A stretch of 22,858 bases of DNA, taken from positions 213,381-236,238 of the forward strand of contig PJRA01000549.1 of NCBI GenBank assembly GCA_016987375.1, written 5' to 3'. The notes below the pieces were generated by a model, which was not told where the DNA came from, did no database searches, and saw only the letters and a program-made list of their open reading frames with translations. Below are positions 10,871 to 22,777 of the stretch, in pieces. Position 1 is the first letter of the stretch, and every line of letters begins with the position of its first letter. Source of the DNA: Brachionus koreanus (taxonomy: Eukaryota; Rotifera; Eurotatoria; Ploima; Brachionidae). The translations under genes and the position numbers were made by a program.

Positions 10871-12530
10871 TATTCATATTAATGCATATTTTTATTTAAA
10901 CTTAAATAATTATCAACTAATAAACTACAATTGACTTTGTTATTTTTAATTTATATATCAAAAATAATACTTATATTTAATGTTAAATTTAAGTTTATTT
11001 GTTTTGAGGTCTGTCAATACGAGAATAATTTAGTTAAAAAACTAAAAAAAATGAATTAACTTTTCAAATAGAACAAGAATTTATTCAATTATATTTAATC
11101 CTTTATTGTTATTTAATTAAAATAAAGCTCGAAAAAATAATGTTTTTATAAAGGTATTAGATTTTTTAGTAAGTATTTCAAATAAATGCCATTAAGCTGA
11201 TAAAGAAAAAAAATGATATATGCAAAATTTAGGTATTCATAATTAAGGTAAAATCTAATTAAGATTTAAAGAGTTAGGACCACATTAGAAATCTTCTGTC
11301 TTGTTTGCTAAGCTTTTTATATGACTCGTTTCTTTAAACAAATAGAGTAATTTCTAAAATTAAATTTAAACTTTACTCAATAGATTATTTTATTTAGCTA
11401 AGATTAAGAATCTTTGAATGGTCTTAATTGAGCTTTAAAATGCTAAATAGACATTTAAATGCGCATTGTTTATATTTTTTTCACAGCATATTCATTTTCA
11501 TGAACTTTGATAAGACAAGAGTTTTTCTTACACATATTAAACTTGGTTACTAAATTAGAAAAAAAAATCTAGTTTATGTGCCGCAAATAAATTAAGAAAA
11601 TAATTTAAAGGGAAAAGCTAATCAATTTTGTAATTAAACGAGAAAAGAAGTTTAAAAAAAAATTGATCTTCAAAGAATGATAAGATAATATAATGAAGCA
11701 ATGGGTGTTAACCAAAATATTATTAACGGATTAACATGTTAGCACACATTTGAGTTTATTTTGATAGCCAGGTCGATTAGATTAAATGTTTAACACTAAA
11801 CTTTAGAATAGTACACAAATGAAACAACAAGACAAAAAAATTGTCTGATCAATAAGAGCATTGAGAGGCCGATATCGATTTTTAGGTTAAGAGGAGGCAT
11901 ATTATAAGATATTTGACAGCTAATAAGGACTAAAAATTTGTATCAAATGAGGTGGAGAGTTCGTGTGCTAATGAGCCAATAAAATTGAAGAGGGGTGGAA
12001 CATAATTGAATAGGTTGTTGTTCAAATTTGCCATACATATTTGCATACAATGTTCGATGTTAACTAAAACCAAAATTCTATTAACATCTAATCAAAAGCT
12101 CTCTTAATACACGAATAGAACGCACTAGATTTAATTAGAATTTAGTGGTGTGTGTACACAAGTAATTAGTCATAAGCAACTTTTCTCGATTAGGCTCAAG
12201 CAGAAACTTTTCTTTTCACTACCTCAGAAAACATTTCAAATGATTATATTATAATAAATCGAGATTATATGTTAACTTTATTGCATTATGCCACTAGGAG
12301 GAGAGTTCGGTAATTAAAGCAGCGCATTAATATTTGCTTCTTATTTACAAATGGCGATTATTTGCCTTTCTCTTCAAACTTACCTCAGCCCAGAACCTTT
12401 TTTTTTTTTTTTTTAAATATTTTCTAACTACTTATCTATTTTTAGCATAATGAAAATTTTAAATTGTTGAATATTTGTTATTAAGTCGTCGTTTAATTTA
12501 AAGTAAAAAATTTTTGATCAAATAAACAGA
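10871..12530. other. groucho upstream region
   Basis: No open frame or RNA gene was found. From about 11860 onward the sequence is less A/T-biased than the preceding 5 kb and has features such as the TGTGTACACA palindrome (around 12151-12164) and a 17-nt T-run (12398-12414). By position it probably holds the groucho promoter and 5' UTR. A CAG sits one base before the groucho ATG (12527-12529) and resembles a 3' splice site, so part of this region may be a 5' UTR intron or a trans-splice acceptor region. Confidence 0.45.
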
Positions 12531-15284
<2,754 letters not shown>

Positions 15285-15399
15285 ACGTGCCCGATAAGTC
15301 CTTACCATACGATCTCAATTTGTTCTATCTTTATTTTTTTTAGGATTAAATAGCCTATTTTTGACACATGTATTACAATTTATGTATAAATTTAGCTAA

Positions 15400-15405
15400 A
15401 ATAAA
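15400..15405 (+). terminator. poly(A) signal of groucho
   Basis: AATAAA lies 116 nt past the groucho stop. Further A/T-rich variants occur near 15739-15755, so a longer 3' UTR is possible. Confidence 0.5.
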
Positions 15406-16176
15406 ATATTCAACATATTGTTCTATATTTGGGCCTCATCTAACGACTTTTGTGTAAATTGTTGTCCATGATCGAGCAAATTGCTTTAGTCGATCTGCCA
15501 TGCTCGTTCAATTCTGCAAAAACTATTTTCAACTTCAAAGCTTAAACTTAACAGATTTTATCTATGTTCCTTTTTGTCATTTTTCTACTCACGTTCACTT
15601 ACTTCGCCCTAAGTGAAATTTTATTTTATTTTTTTTTCTAAATAATTATTATTTACGATATTGTAAAAAAATTTTTTTTTTTTTTAAATCTTATTTCGAG
15701 AGAGTAAATATGAACTAACTAAGCTGAACAAAAATCAAAATTAAATATAAAATAAAATTATATTTTCAAATTAATTTTTTGTTTTTAATTGTTTTCTTCT
15801 TTTGTTTTCTTAATTATTATTTGTTGAATAGTCGGTGGTTTTATTGTGGCTTTCATTTGTCTCTTAGACTAGTTGAAACATTAAGTCTTAATTTTTATTT
15901 TAAAATTTAGTACAAAATGAAAAATAATTTTTGGCTAAGTATATTTTATTAAAGCATGGTTATTCTTGCTAGAGAAAATAATTACTTGAATCATTGTACT
16001 TGAATACGTAATTAAGAAACTCATATTTCTTTCACATACATATAGGTTATGTGATCCGACCTTATCACCTATTGCGTGACCAGTAAATATGTGATCAAAA
16101 AAATTAGATTAAAAATAATTAGTCATATAATTTTAGATTTTAACTCTGTTGTCAGAGAGTCACCCATGAGTATATA
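15406..16176. other. groucho 3' flank
   Basis: No gene is seen. A weak inverted repeat, GAGCA/TGCTC, lies around 15474-15505 in the possible long 3' UTR. GTGAT/ATCAC with an 8-nt loop lies near 16050-16070, and TATGTGATC is repeated directly near 16047 and 16088. T-runs dominate 15625-15690. Confidence 0.5.
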
Positions 16177-16347
16177 CAGTGATATTACGATAACGTAAAT
16201 TAGAATTTTGGTAAAATTATCGTAAAATTTACGTAAAATGAATTATTTTTATTTTTTTAAATTTGTCTATTTCAATTAATAAAATATAACAAAATTCTTT
16301 AAAAAAAAATTTACGAAATTTTACGTAGTTAGTATTTTTTAACACTA
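16177..16347. mobile_element. MITE-like element, possibly Tc1/mariner-type
   Basis: This 171-bp A/T-rich segment is flanked by TA on both sides (16175-16176 and 16348-16349). It begins CAGTG and ends CACTA. The termini are only loosely inverted: CAGTG...TAACGTAAA against TAGTG...TAACTACGTAAA read from the other end. An inner inverted repeat is better: CGTAAAATTTACGTAAA (16221-16237) against TTTACGAAATTTTACG (16310-16325). No coding capacity. TA flanks with CAGTG-type ends are typical of Tc1/mariner non-autonomous elements, but TA is common by chance here. Confidence 0.4.
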
Positions 16348-16475
16348 TAAGCACTAAAAAAATAAAGGATAAATCATGAATTATTTTTTGTTTAAATTTA
16401 TTAAATCAATTGAATAAAAGTGATTAATTTTTATATTTTTAGTCTTTTCTTAATCCTTAAAACAAAAACCGATTG

Positions 16476-16990
16476 TTAATCACATTTTTTACATATACTC
16501 TCTATTTTTTTTCTACATAATATACACACTGCTTTTTTACAGATTGAACAAAAATTTGTAGCTTTATAATTACCACATAAATGAATCTCCGTCAAAATCA
16601 AAACATTCGTCATCAGAAATGTCGTCAGTTTCTGAGTTTCTGAAGAGTGTTAAATGGTTTTATATAAAAATTCACTTTTTCTAATGACACTATTCTGGAG
16701 ACAATTGTCTTTTAAATACCTCTACTGCACTGTTGATCCCTTCCTCAATTTTAGTTTGTTTTGATCTTAACACTCAAAAACCAGAGGGCTTTTTTCAACT
16801 CTTTTTGGTATTTCTTTTGCTTGTTGTTCCACAAATTTAATTTCATTTTCAAATTTTATTTTTCCAAAACTAAAATCAAAAAAATACTATAAATAACTAA
16901 TTTGATTATAAAATAATTTTATTTTAATGTTAAAAAAAATTTATACCTTAAACCCGAAGAGGGGTTTTTTGGATCCTTCAAAAATATTGT
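16476..16990 (-). pseudogene. broken piggyBac-type transposase, C-terminal part
   Basis: Minus-strand relic in several pieces. A 35-residue end piece (16583 to 16479, stop 16476-16478) has the cysteine layout HLC...FCSICKKAVCILC...ICKKC. This resembles the C-terminal cysteine-rich zinc domain of piggyBac transposases, where C-x2-C-KK-x-x-C is followed by another C-x2-C. In the adjacent frame just upstream is an acidic stretch, SETDDISDDECFDFDGD, as is common before that domain; a frameshift separates the two. Further upstream, 16990..16947 and 16869..16767 splice in frame across a 77-nt GT-AG intron (…NPSSGL, then FGKIKFENEIKF… to a stop). A later segment (INSAVEVFKRQLSPE) is again in another frame. 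The DDE core is not visible. The family call rests only on the cysteine tail. Confidence 0.5.
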
Positions 16991-17099
16991 CTTTTTATTT
17001 TGTAAAATAAATTAAAAACATGGCTAATTATGCTTTTAACTCCAAATTCTGCTAAATTTCAATTTATTCCTATAATTAAAAATTAATTTTTGAACTATG

Positions 17100-17300
17100 T
17101 CATGAAGAAAATCTCCCTGGTGCCAAAGCTACTGAAGAAGAAATGGAAAGAATAAATCACTCTAAAAAATCACTGAGAAATTCCAACTCTTCCAAACTGA
17201 GTCAATAGGATTAAAATCAGAAAATTTTGGTGGCGTTTATTGTAAATTTTCTAGAATGTCAAGTTAAAAATTTCCATTCAATTGTTTCCAGTTCTTAGTT
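17100..17300 (-). pseudogene. Tc1/mariner-like transposase relic (DDE motif region)
   Basis: On the minus strand, 17233 to 17192 reads PPKFSDFNPIDSVW. It matches the hallmark WPP.SPDLNPIENVW block carrying the third acidic residue of Tc1/mariner-family transposases, although that position here reads D rather than E. Stops occur just upstream (…ENLQ-stop-TPPKF…) and about 8 codons downstream, so the gene is dead. Only this short block is recognisable. It is distinct from the piggyBac-like relic next to it. Confidence 0.45.
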
Positions 17301-18155
17301 CAAAAGTTGGCCTTGTTTCTTGTTAGAGTAAAAGATAAAATTTTTCAGTAATAAAATGAATGTGATAAGTTTAAATTTTTACAAAAACTATTCTATGGAA
17401 AATTTAATTTAGAAATTTTTAACAAGCCTAAATTTTATTCTTTCTAATTAGTTTTAAAAAAAAACTCGATTTTTCTTATTTCATTGTTTAAGATAATTTA
17501 AGAATATTGAATTTTTCATTAATCTTAAATTATCTAAAATTTTTATTTCTCATTCACCTAAGAGTCGTACAAGAAATTTTAAGCCTCTTATATGATCAAT
17601 TAATGAAATTGAGTAAGATATTCTAATTAATGAATAAAATTTTTGAATAAAGTATTTTAATCGATGATTTATCTATTCATATAAAAACATAAAAAAAAAT
17701 CTTGATAAATTTCTAGCATTCACTTTTTTATTTAAAGAAAATGAAAAATTTTACTTGAACTTGAATGCTTATTTAATGTTTTAGGAGTTTTCATTAGTCC
17801 AATTATGCTAAAGATTGTTAATTTAATTTAATTCAATTAATTTTTTGCACGATAAATGATGAATTTGGTTTTAGGTAAAATATTTGCTTGGATAATTTTT
17901 CAAATGCAGGCAATTTTCTCAATATATTAGCAAAACAAACAAATTCCATTATACAATCACAATGAATAAGTTGATCATACAAGCAGTTTAATTTTAATGC
18001 ATTAAGTTCCATAATACTTGTTAAAATTCCAAAAATTCGAATTTTTTAAAAATATTTATCACAAACTAAATTTAAATGTTAAAAAACAATAATTTTATAA
18101 TCAATCGTAGCAAATATCAAAACAAAGTGAGCGAAAAAATATCAAAAAATTTATC
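17301..18155. other. intergenic, upstream of the EF-hand gene
   Basis: A/T-rich with no useful open frame. The main structure is a perfect 13-bp inverted repeat at 17491-17535. No RNA gene is seen. Confidence 0.5.
17491..17535. repeat. perfect 13-bp inverted repeat (hairpin)
   Basis: AGATAATTTAAGA and TCTTAAATTATCT are exact reverse complements around a 19-nt loop. The arms are A/T-only apart from one G-C pair and one additional G-C pair, so thermal stability is modest. It lies between the transposase relics and the EF-hand gene and may be part of a decayed mobile element. Confidence 0.7.
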
Positions 18156-18179
18156 TATATATAGTTTTTCTCTTATAAA
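18155..18179 (+). promoter_or_regulatory. candidate TATA elements of the EF-hand gene
   Basis: CTATATATAG (18155-18164) and TATAAAT (18174-18180) lie 77-100 nt upstream of the ATG. A T8 tract followed by AG (18226-18227) lies between them and the ATG; it could be a splice or trans-splice acceptor. In such A/T-rich DNA, TATA matches are weak evidence. Confidence 0.3.
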
Positions 18180-18255
18180 TATGATTAAAAAATATATTTA
18201 GCAAAGAAAAGCATCAGTTTTTTTTAGATAGGTTTTGAGTAGATATTAAAAATAA

Positions 18256-19563
18256 ATGTCCTCTCGTTCTTCATCAAGCTCAAGTAAATCTTTAGAGATT
18301 AAATCATCTAAATCGAAGTCGAAAAGCTCGGCTAGAAAGGAACTTCCAAAAGTAGATGAAGTGAATAAATTGGCAAATGATGTGCAACAAATTCGTTTTT
18401 GTGATAGTCCAAAAGTGCCATTTAGTGAAGTTGAAAATGCCATTATTCATTCAAAAAATCCCATTGAAGTAAATGAATCCGAAGAAATTGAGGCTCATAA
18501 TTTACGCGGTGTTTGGATTAACAAAGAAGAAAATTTAAATTGGAAGGGACCAATTCCATTAGAAAAATACGAGCTGCACCAAGACCCAGATCCAGAGTTG
18601 TTGATCAAGAAACCTTCAGATATTTTAAAATACAAGCAGGAAGTTAAAATCAAATATCTTCATCCTCCTCCTGTGGAAAAACCTGGCGATATTATAATCA
18701 AGCAACTTCCAGACAAACAGCTCCCACCCGCTCCTCCTTTGGTCATTCGCCAAGATCAGCCAAAGCCACCAACGCCACTACCGGTTGTGATTCGAGAGGA
18801 GCCACCACCACCTCCACCAAAAATTCCATCAAAAGTTATCAATTTAAAGGGCAAAATTATACCTCCACCTGCTCGAAAAGTTGTTGTCGAGCGGCTACCG
18901 CAGACACCTGAAAAACCTCAGGATATTTATATTGAACGCTGGTTGCCATATAAGCCTCAAAAGAGAAAAATCATTTACAAAAAAGCAGATCCAATCGAAA
19001 TTGTACCGGATCCAAAGAATGTAGTTGTCGATTGGGAAATACCTGATGTTGAAATTTGTCAAGAAATTAAAACTGTCGGTGTATTTAAAGCAGATCCGAA
19101 AAAGTATCTGCAAAAATATGGAGAAGAGGCAATTGTTTATAAGAGACTACCAAAAATTGCCAAAAGTATTCCAGCTCCGGATGGCTTAAAACTTGCAGCT
19201 GATAGTCCACAAAAGCCTTGTCCACCTATTGAAGGTGACATAGAATGTCTTCGTTTACTCGACTTGGAAAAAGTTGGATTGACCGATTGCAAAAATTGCT
19301 TGTCACAATCTGAGCAATTTACATTGAGCTCAGCTTCATCACATTGTTCTGATCCTGTGCTTGTTGAAGACCTTTTCAGGTCGATTGATTATAATAATTC
19401 TGGCTTTGTTTATGTTGAGGATGTTGAAAAAGTTCTCTGTGGTCTTATTGGAAAAAAATTAAAAAAGAAAAACTTAAGGAAATATTTGCGTAAATTGGAT
19501 TCTGACAAAGATAAACATCTTTCGTTTCATGAGTTCAAGACAGCATTTTTAAACACTGTTTAA
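18256..19563 (+). CDS. proline/valine-rich repeat protein with C-terminal EF-hand pair, function unknown
   Basis: Single exon, 435 residues. The N-terminus is Ser/Lys-rich and low-complexity (1-30). A central module begins near LRGVWINKEENLNWKGPIPL (about 84-103). It runs through repeats in which short beta-like hydrophobic strands alternate with proline linkers: PGDIIIKQLP, PPLVIRQDQP, LPVVIREEP, ARKVVVERLP, PQDIYIERWLPYKPQKRK and PKNVVVDWEIP (about 145-270). The C-terminus has two EF-hands: DYNNSGFVYVED (about 377-388), and DSDKDKHLSFHE (about 416-427), which is acidic at 1, 3, 5 and 12 but has Lys instead of Gly at loop position 6. Both look able to bind Ca2+. The strand-proline pattern recalls alveolin/articulin-type cytoskeletal proteins; this is inference from pattern alone. 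I recall similar proteins, with a shared ERWLPY block, in rotifers and other small invertebrates but cannot verify it. There is no signal peptide or membrane segment. Confidence 0.9.
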   Translation: MSSRSSSSSSKSLEIKSSKSKSKSSARKELPKVDEVNKLANDVQQIRFCDSPKVPFSEVENAIIHSKNPIEVNESEEIEAHNLRGVWINKEENLNWKGPIPLEKYELHQDPDPELLIKKPSDILKYKQEVKIKYLHPPPVEKPGDIIIKQLPDKQLPPAPPLVIRQDQPKPPTPLPVVIREEPPPPPPKIPSKVINLKGKIIPPPARKVVVERLPQTPEKPQDIYIERWLPYKPQKRKIIYKKADPIEIVPDPKNVVVDWEIPDVEICQEIKTVGVFKADPKKYLQKYGEEAIVYKRLPKIAKSIPAPDGLKLAADSPQKPCPPIEGDIECLRLLDLEKVGLTDCKNCLSQSEQFTLSSASSHCSDPVLVEDLFRSIDYNNSGFVYVEDVEKVLCGLIGKKLKKKNLRKYLRKLDSDKDKHLSFHEFKTAFLNTV

Positions 19564-19584
19564 ATTCTTTTCTTTTTTCTTATA

Positions 19585-19590
19585 AATAAA
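19585..19590 (+). terminator. poly(A) signal of the EF-hand gene
   Basis: AATAAA lies 22 nt after the stop codon, within a run of overlapping AATAAATAAT. The intergenic gap to SMG5 is only 226 nt, so the 3' UTR must be short. Confidence 0.6.
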
Positions 19591-19684
19591 TAATTTTTAT
19601 TCAATTAAATTTCTCAAAATTTCGTTTTTTTAAAAAACTAAATAAATTATTTTCAAAAAAAAAAAAATTTTAATTTTGTCTCTA

Positions 19685-19694
19685 ATCACGTGAT
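19685..19694. promoter_or_regulatory. palindromic E-box upstream of SMG5
   Basis: ATCACGTGAT is a perfect 10-bp palindrome containing CACGTG (19687-19692). It lies about 100 nt upstream of the SMG5 ATG in the 226-nt gap to the EF-hand gene. TCACGTGA is the preferred site of bHLH-zip factors (MITF/TFE, USF, Myc-Max). It stands out in A/T-rich DNA, but binding is not shown. Confidence 0.45.
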
Positions 19695-19789
19695 CTAAAA
19701 TTATTATTCTCATAATAAATTAAAGCTTTAATTTTAATAATTTCAAATTATTTTTCATTTAAAAGTAGAAGAAAATTTTAAATTTTAAC

Positions 19790-22498
19790 ATGTCCACATT
19801 GGAAGACCAGTCTCAAGTAAATCAGCCGCAAGGAGATAATAAGAATAGAATAATCTATCGGTTAGTAATTGAAAAGGAGAAAATTTACATTATCAATTTT
19901 CTTATTTAGATCAATAATTGACAAGTCAAAAAAACTTGACGAAATTTATCAACAATCCGATTCTTTTTATCGCATTTTTCAATCAGAAACTATTCTTTTA
20001 CGCGACAAGTACTAAACTTGAATGCAAACTTAATTAAATTTTCTGTTATTTATCTTTTAAGACTGCAAAAATACTGTGAAACTCTAATTTTTCGTGAGCC
20101 TATACAATATGCAAAAAAGGCAGAGGAAATTCTATGGCGGAAAGGTTTCTATGAAATTATTCGTATCATTAAGCTAAACAAAAAGGTTGATTTAGATTTT
20201 AAAAGAATCTTTTTTTTAAAAATATTTTATTTTTCAGAATTTGAAAATAAACTCAGAAATAGAATCAATGTACCGTCTTCATTTGGCATCAGCATATGGT
20301 TTTTACAATCATTTAATTCTTCGCTTTCAGAGTGAATTTCGCTCAGTGCTGCAATTAGAAGGCTTTCTCAACTTTCCCATTATCAGCTATGAAAAGATTC
20401 CATTGCAAGGTAAGCAACTATCGACTAACTATTTTCAACAATTTGCTCAAAAGCTATTCTAATCAAAGAGAAGACAGAAAAAAAAGATTTGCTAAGAGAA
20501 GTAGCAATACGCATTCTTCATAAGCTGCTAATTTGCATGGGAGACTTGACCAGATATCACCTGGAGTACGACCCGAACAGCTCGAACAAAAAAGACTCGA
20601 AATATTACCTAATGTCATTGATGCTTTTACCATCTAATGGAATGCCTTTAAATCAATTGGGTACTTTGTTTAGCAGTGAAAATTACGGATGTGATGCAGC
20701 ATACTACTATTTGTACAGTCTTTGCTGCACTGAACCATTCTATGGTGCTGGAGAGAATCTAAAGCTTCTTTTTCTCAAAAATCGAAAGCGATATGACGAA
20801 ATAAAATCAAAAAATTTCATCGATCGCTCTAAGCTTGGCGATTACGAGCCAGACGACCTGCGCACTAAAGAAATAAAAAAATTCCTAGTACTATTTTTGT
20901 ATATCATTGATCTCATTTTGTCTCAAACAAACATAATTACTTCAAATTCAAATAAAATTGAAAATCAACAGCTTCAAGAGCTGTGTCAATTTAGCCTACA
21001 GCAATTTAACTCATGCATGTTTTATCTGAAAAATTCAGATCCACGAAAACCTTACATTTCGGATGATCTTGTTTTTAAGCTCATGCTTTTAATTCTCATG
21101 AGCATAGAACAATTAAAATGCAAAAAGCAAACTCAGACAAAATGTCAGAATGACGTTTATTTTACAGTAGTGGCCTATGGCCTCATATTTTTTTCCTATA
21201 TTTTAAACCATTGTATTATTCGCTTTGAACAAAGTATTTTAGTATCTAAAAACAATCGGATTTTGATTTCAAGTGAGGAGGAAAATTTGGAAATATCGCT
21301 TGGCCGGGACACCACTGAAGAAAAATTAGCAGATCCAAAAAATAGTAAAAAAAAATCTCATTTACTTTATGGTCACAGACGTAGCAATCACTACTCAGAT
21401 TCGGATACAAACGAGTCAGAGAGTGAAATGAACCGTACCTGGGACAGTGAGGCTGAAAGTTCGGATGAAAATGGACAACAAAGTCGTAGACCTGGTCCCA
21501 GACGCCGAAAAAATGTGGCCAGATTCATTGAAAGAGAAAATTTAAGCGAAACAGAGCTCAATCCATACAATTCTGAATCAAGTGATTATTCAAGTTCTTC
21601 AGATGACAGCTCATCGGAATTGTCTGAAAATGAGTCAACAAAAAATTCTATTCAAAATGAATCACTTAAACAAGAGCAGCAACAAAAGCAACAGCAGTCC
21701 AATCCTTCTCTCAGACCAATTTTTTCTAACCCTGTGATTGACAATGATGAATTATTAAATGATAATTATTTAAATAATTCTAATCTTTCAACTAACTTCA
21801 AAGAATTGTCTTTGCAATTATTTTCTGATTTTGGTTCTTTACCAACTTATTCACCATCAAGCAATAGTATTAATTATCAATTAAATAGTGACGAATTTGT
21901 TGATAATGAAATTTATAAATTTATTTTGAATGGTAAGAAGCAAGTAAGCGTTCCACCAGGCTTTGAAATAAATACTAAAGAAGTTCAAGAAATTGAGGAA
22001 TTGGGAAAAAAAATAGCTTCTTTTCAAATTGAGACAGATACTGAAATGAGTGTTATTAATTCGGACAATTCGGACAAAAGTGATTTTGATGACGATGAAG
22101 ACAAAAAAAGGTATTTGAACATAATTTTATTCAATGTTTTGAATTTTTTTTAAAGTGATCTTGACAATGCCAAGTTGACTATTGAAATTTTAGAATATCA
22201 AAAATTGCTCGCCACTGTTAAAGTGTTCAGTGATTGGCTCTTGTGCAACAAAAAGATAATTCAATCCATTTCAAAAGTAATCGAATTTTTTTTTTTTTTA
22301 AATCAGTTTCATCAATTGGTGATTTAAATATCATCTCTTATTCTTTTGTTTATAATTCAAAAGCTTTCAGAGAGAAATTTAAAAAGACGACTTAGAGCCA
22401 TTCCGAGCAACTTATGGTTCCATTCCAAATTGATTACATTAACACTAAAAAGCCTGGTTAATCAGCATGCTCCTAAAGACAAATTAATTATCTTTTAA
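19790..22498 (+). CDS. SMG5: SMG5 nonsense-mediated mRNA decay factor, ending without a PIN domain
   Basis: Model: join(19790..19860, 19910..20008, 20062..20185, 20238..20409, 20454..22110, 22156..22276, 22364..22498), introns 49, 53, 52, 44, 45 and 87 nt, 792 residues. SMG5 pairs with SMG7, reads phosphorylated UPF1 through a 14-3-3-like domain, and drives decay and UPF1 dephosphorylation. Matches to animal SMG5 (EST1 family): KAEEILWRKGFYEIIRIIKLNKK, with its final codon at the exon 3-4 junction; RLHLASAYGFYNHLI; MGDLTRYHLEY; LPSNGMPLNQLGTL; and EPFYGAGENLKLL. A disordered acidic/Ser-rich linker follows (about 430-700), with a basic RRPGPRRRKN patch and a Q-rich run. Then comes LLATVKVFSDWLL (about residues 725-740). 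Human SMG5 has about 1,016 residues and a C-terminal PIN domain; this model stops before it. Exon 5 could also start at 20469, in frame. Confidence 0.9.
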
Positions 22499-22720
22499 AT
22501 TATTTGTCTTTTTTGTCTAAAAAAAAATCAAAAATTATCTTTACTTTTTAATTATTTTCTATGGAAGCTTAAAAATCTACTATGGTTCTTTTTACTCTCT
22601 ATAATAGTTCATTTCAAAAAATTTACCTTGTGTAAAATTATACAAGTTAAAAAAGTAATAGCGATTAATTTTAGGATTTTATTAATGTTAGCAAACTGTG
22701 GAGATATTAATGATCTAAAT

Positions 22721-22737
22721 TAATAATAATAATAATA
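22721..22737 (+). repeat. (TAA)n microsatellite
   Basis: Five to six TAA units immediately upstream of the terminal palindrome. Confidence 0.8.
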
Positions 22738-22751
22738 GTTAATATTCTACG

Positions 22752-22777
22752 GTCAAGTTTAGTTTAACTAAACTGAC
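22752..22777. repeat. 26-bp near-perfect palindrome
   Basis: GTCA-A-GTTTAGTT is followed by one T and then AACTAAAC-TGAC. The 12-bp arms pair fully apart from one unpaired A in the left arm. It would form a cruciform or a tight RNA hairpin and is followed by a less A/T-rich stretch (22778-22818). Confidence 0.75.

Noticed and set aside
16047..16075. GTGAT/ATCAC hairpin and repeated TATGTGATC words
   Set aside because: The stem is only 5 bp and the repeats short, which is expected by chance over several kb.
18246..19113. Minus-strand open frames across the EF-hand gene
   Set aside because: These are antisense shadows. The plus-strand frame has repeats, EF-hands, a good start and a poly(A) signal.
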